From Cycas panzhihuaensis (lineage: Eukaryota; Cycadophyta): 64,000 nt of DNA. The notes below the pieces were generated by a model. It did not search any database and was not told the DNA's origin. It saw nothing but the letters and a program-made list of their open reading frames with translations. This document shows, piece by piece, positions 60,502 through 64,000 of this stretch. The position numbers were made by a program, and so were the translations under genes. The stretch lies in contig CM041465.1 in the NCBI GenBank assembly GCA_023213395.1, positions 241,063,741 to 241,127,740 on the forward strand, written 5' to 3'. Within the stretch, counting starts at the first letter, position 1. Each line of letters starts with the position of its first letter.

Positions 60502-61447
60502 AGGTTTTGAGAGAACACCATCATCCTTCTCGAGATGGCACCTCTCAAACCTGGGGTATGTATGTTTTGTCCATAAGCATAAAGATATTATACTTGCCAT
60601 ATAGTCTTTCAACTAATTATTTTGCTTACTTTACGTCTTTAGAGTAGCCAATTATAGAGAATGCCAAGGTTTTAATAATTTCATTTAAATCCACTTAATT
60701 AATCATATGGATCAACATCTAAACTTCTGGAAATTCCACTAGGCATTGTGCATCGGTCTAAAATATAATTTCTTTGACTCCTCTTGGTAAATTTTACAAC
60801 ATTTTTCATTTTATAAAACTCAAATAAACCTTTCTAGTAAATTTTGCCTAAAGTTTTGGATTTTAATATTAAATTTCTAAATTTCAATTATTTTTTTCCA
60901 TGGTTAAGATTTATTCATGAGCAGGATGCACTATGTGCTAAAGTTGAGCATCTGGTTATTGGAAGTCATTGATCTAATTTTAAACCACTTACCTACCTTT
61001 TGCACTAATAATTTCTTCTATTTTTATCTAAATAAACACAAATGGCAAGTAAAATGAAGGAAGATAAGAAGAATGAGAAGATTATATGTAGTATTCTCAA
61101 GCTTAATGCCAATTGTAAATCTATTAACTATAATATCATAGGACCCCAATATATATACACCAATTTCTAAACATTTGTTTATATAGCTTGTAGTGGGATT
61201 CATTAAGAATTGATACACTATGTGAAATTCATATCCATAGCAAAATTTACCTCACATGAAGTGAGTTCTTTTTAAATAGGAGTTCTATAAGAACATGCAG
61301 GAGTTATTTTAGGAAAATTTTAGTAGACAATATTATGTTTGTCTAGTATAACATGGTCACCCAAGTACTTGTGAAAGAACTAATTTTCTCTTTCTAGATG
61401 AATCAAAATATTGATGATGAAGAGGGAGGAGAGATTACCTTTGGAGG
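60502..61447. other. AT-rich region without recognised features
   Basis: Leader of the preceding relic, then sequence with no coding similarity that I recognise. Confidence 0.5.
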
Positions 61448-64000
61448 TGTTTCCCAGCTTCTGGGAATGGGTTCTTGGCAAGTCGACTTAGGTGAGTATA
61501 GGTATGCTTCTTCCCTTTTGCCTTTACTACTTCTTTAGAAAGGTAGATAGAAGCATCATCTCATTGCATGACTGACTGTCACATTTAAGTGATCACCTTG
61601 CACCTATTGCTTGATCATGTTGCTTGTCATTCTCTTAGCCTATGATGATCAGTGGGACATGTATCCCCATGGCACTTCACAACCCTCCTATGCACCTCCA
61701 CATTGTCCTAAGCACTACTCAACCTGTGTAGTCCATCACACCCCTCACCATATCACAACCCTTAGCATCTCGCTGAGTGTGATTGGTTGATCCTTATATC
61801 AGTTATCGGTTTCCTGGGAGTTCTGCCACTTTGGTACCCCATCTAGTTTAGGTCATCTTCTCTATTTGACTATCCCCAGCCACCTGGACATAGGGTTGAC
61901 CCCTCCTAAGCCTGGGGTATCCCCTTTTAGGCTCCTAGGCATCCTCCTTTTGTCTTATTTTGGTCTCTGTCACCGCACTATGGAAAATGTCACAGTAATG
62001 CGGTAAACTTCGTAGTACGTGAAGTTTGTCATGCAATGACTGTCATTACTTGTTTTTTAAAATTTGTTGTGGCAAATTTCACTTTTTTCATGAGATTTCC
62101 ATGTGGCTTTGACACCTCTCGAGCCCTACCTCAACCCTAATCATCTATTCAGCCTAGGGTTAGGTATAAAGCCTAAAACAACCTCATTTTCTCATTCTTC
62201 TACCACCTTCCTTGCTCTCTTCTCTCTCTTTTCACAGGAGTTTTCTACAGGAGCGCCCCACAATGTTCAAGTTCCCTGTGTTCCAGCCTGAGGTCTACCT
62301 ATTGTGGCTCTAATATGTGGTAACAAGCCCACCAACTAATACCTCCAAGTAAGGATTCATGCCCAAGTTTAGCCTCCACACCCTTCCTACAACTTTTAGT
62401 GAGATTATTTCTAGACTGCAGCATCTTCCTAAGGATACCCTGTAAGCATACCAAATCTATTATTTTCTATTGTCTTCAGGGGTAGATCTGCCTCCTACAT
62501 AGCCCAACAGGTATTTTCCATTGTTATTCTATATCTTTCCTTGGGTTTGTCTTATAAAAGGTTAGGTATTTGAGCACATCATTCCTTTCCTTATTTTCTT
62601 TGTTGTATACAGGAGGTATTCCTCCATTCCTTGTCATCTTGCCCTCTTAATCTCCCTATCCTCTCCTAGTTTTTTCTAAGGAGGATGTAGGAGAGGATCC
62701 ATAAAGAGTGAGAGAAAAGATCCAAGGTAGGTTCTGTACCCACTAGGCCTGCTCCTCAAGGGCAAACTCCTTCTCCTCTTTCCTCTCCTTCACTTATGCC
62801 TCTCTTGGGTCACTAGGGAGTCTTTGGGATTCAACCTGCGATGCATACTAGTGTATGCAGCCCTTGTTGTACTATTTCCAAGCCTCCATGCCTATTTTGG
62901 GCAGCTCCTACAGTCCCAAATGGTTTCCTCTATTCATCCTGGGTCCTAGTATAGCCAATGTTACAATTTACTGGACATAGCATACTTGCAACATAGGCAA
63001 CTTTTACAAACTTCATAATATTTATTTCCTTTCCTATCCATTACCAATAGGTTGTCCTAATATGTTGTACCCTTATGTCTAAGGGTAGCATAGAGGTGTA
63101 CTTGCAAGAGGGTTAGCCATTCTGAGGCTAACCTCCCCTTGCTTCGGCATATGTTGTTGGTTTTCTTGAGAGTTTGTAGAGCTACTTTTGGTGGAAGATT
63201 ACCTAACTTAAAACATTCTAACTTGTAGCATTTTAACATTTTATTTTTGCATAAGTATACATATATTGGCTTTGTATCCTAGAAGCCCCTTTCGAAAGGG
63301 TAAATAATTTTGTGATTGCAAGTTTGCTATGTCATTTATGGAGGAAGGTAAGTGGCAACAATCCAAGTATGTTCTTTGGCCCCCTTTCCTTTGGTTGTTC
63401 TACTCTTTATAGTTCCTTTTTCCTTTGCATTTTCTTGCTCCTTTCCTTTCAATTTTGGGGGAGGTAAGGAAACCCCTATGTTGCTCATGCTACAAGAGAA
63501 GGAAAAAGAGGAAGTGGGCGTAGTGTAAGGTAAAGATCACATTTTAGCTACTTCATTCTTCCAAGTACACCTTTCTCATTTTGTAGGTCTTTTCGTGCTT
63601 CTTTTAGCTTGTGTGCTTGCATAAAAAGACAATAAGGAAATAAAGTAAAAGGGAACCATTATCATCATTATCTTGCACATTAGTTCACATTGTACGAAAG
63701 AGCATTCATTAAGGGTTATCCTCTTCCCTCTTTCACCCAATTACATTGACATACGTGTTGCATGATATCTAGGTTTATTTCTTTGCTTCTCTTTCCCTTA
63801 TTTGAAATGAAATGAGAGTGAGGATTCACTTTTGAGAGAGAAAGTATTTATTGTTCTTAGCACTTATATGCTTAGTTCGTCTCTCATCTGCACACATACA
63901 ACTAGTCTTTGTTCCATTATGCCTATAGAGACTAGGAACCTCTTCGCACATAGAGTGGCAAGAACTCTTTCCGCTACCACTCTTTATCCATCCAACTTTC
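61448..64000 (+). repeat. E4: LTR of another Tat-family element, running out of the window
   Basis: Starts TGTTTCCCAGCTTCTGGGAATGG, as in E1 and E2, and keeps their order: a GTAAACTT block near 62000, GTGAGTTAGCC-like GTTAGCCATTCTGAGGCTA at 63110, CCCCTTTCGAAAGGG near 63285. It reaches the window end without a visible 3' end, so it is longer than the other LTRs or has insertions. No PPT-like sequence precedes it, so it may be a 5' or solo LTR. Preceding bases GGAGG would be its target duplication. Confidence 0.82.
62165..62170 (+). promoter_or_regulatory. TATA box in E4 LTR
   Basis: TATAAA in AGGTATAAAGCC, about 170 bp after the palindrome-family block; E1 and E2 have AT-rich TATA-like sites at the equivalent place. 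Confidence 0.55.

Noticed and set aside
1-64000. tRNA, rRNA or other RNA genes
   Set aside because: None recognised by eye; tRNA-like matches are only retroelement primer sites.

Overview
This is plant nuclear DNA made almost entirely of LTR retrotransposons. I see no intact host gene, no RNA gene, no CRISPR array and nothing bacterial. The plant call rests on Ty3/gypsy Tat-lineage polyproteins, a plant-type Ty1/copia element, a tRNA-iMet-type primer site, and a captured fragment of a plant CPSF160 (mRNA 3'-end processing) gene. The many old, decayed elements still in place suggest a large genome that loses repeats slowly, perhaps a gymnosperm, but that is inference.

Region 1 (1-40031) is a three-level nest of Tat-lineage elements from one superfamily (2.5-kb LTRs starting TGTTTCC and mostly ending TTTCA). 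E1 is the outer plus-strand element. It runs from before the window to 40026 and carries gag, protease, RT, RNase H, integrase, an antisense gene and a relic of a second RNase H. E2 (3930-27713, plus) sits inside E1's gag, flanked by the perfect 5-bp duplication GCCTC. E3 (9967-20141, minus) sits inside E2 just before the end of its gag-PR frame, flanked by GATAG. Reading across each duplication restores the collinear order of the interrupted element. The three form a reduction series. E1 has pol. E2 has lost RT/RH/IN but keeps the antisense gene and archaeal-type RNase H. E3 has lost these too and has expanded an 83-bp tandem repeat.

The antisense gene, in E1 and E2 between the pol end and the 3' LTR, encodes a plant-mobile-domain-like protein with an acidic linker and a coiled-coil tail. 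Both copies keep a minus-strand TATA box, a GGGCCC element and a ~111-nt intron with GT-AG ends. In E1, removing the intron rejoins the reading frame. A near-perfect palindrome (half-site TAAACTTAGCGGTACC) recurs both in the LTRs and just downstream of the antisense promoter.

Region 2 (40032-48778) is AT-rich. It holds an old Ty3/gypsy RT-RNase H relic, a pair of ~1-kb direct repeats with poly(C) tracts, and otherwise nothing I recognise.

Region 3 (48779-56148) is a complete but decayed Ty1/copia element on the minus strand. It has 443-bp LTRs, an ATCTC duplication, a PBS and a PPT. Its unusually long leader holds a spliced-looking fragment of the host CPSF160 gene in antisense orientation.

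Region 4 (56149-64000) holds a decayed Ty3/gypsy element (PBS, gag, protease, start of RT), an LTR of another element abutting the RT, and the start of a further Tat-type LTR (E4) that runs out of the window.
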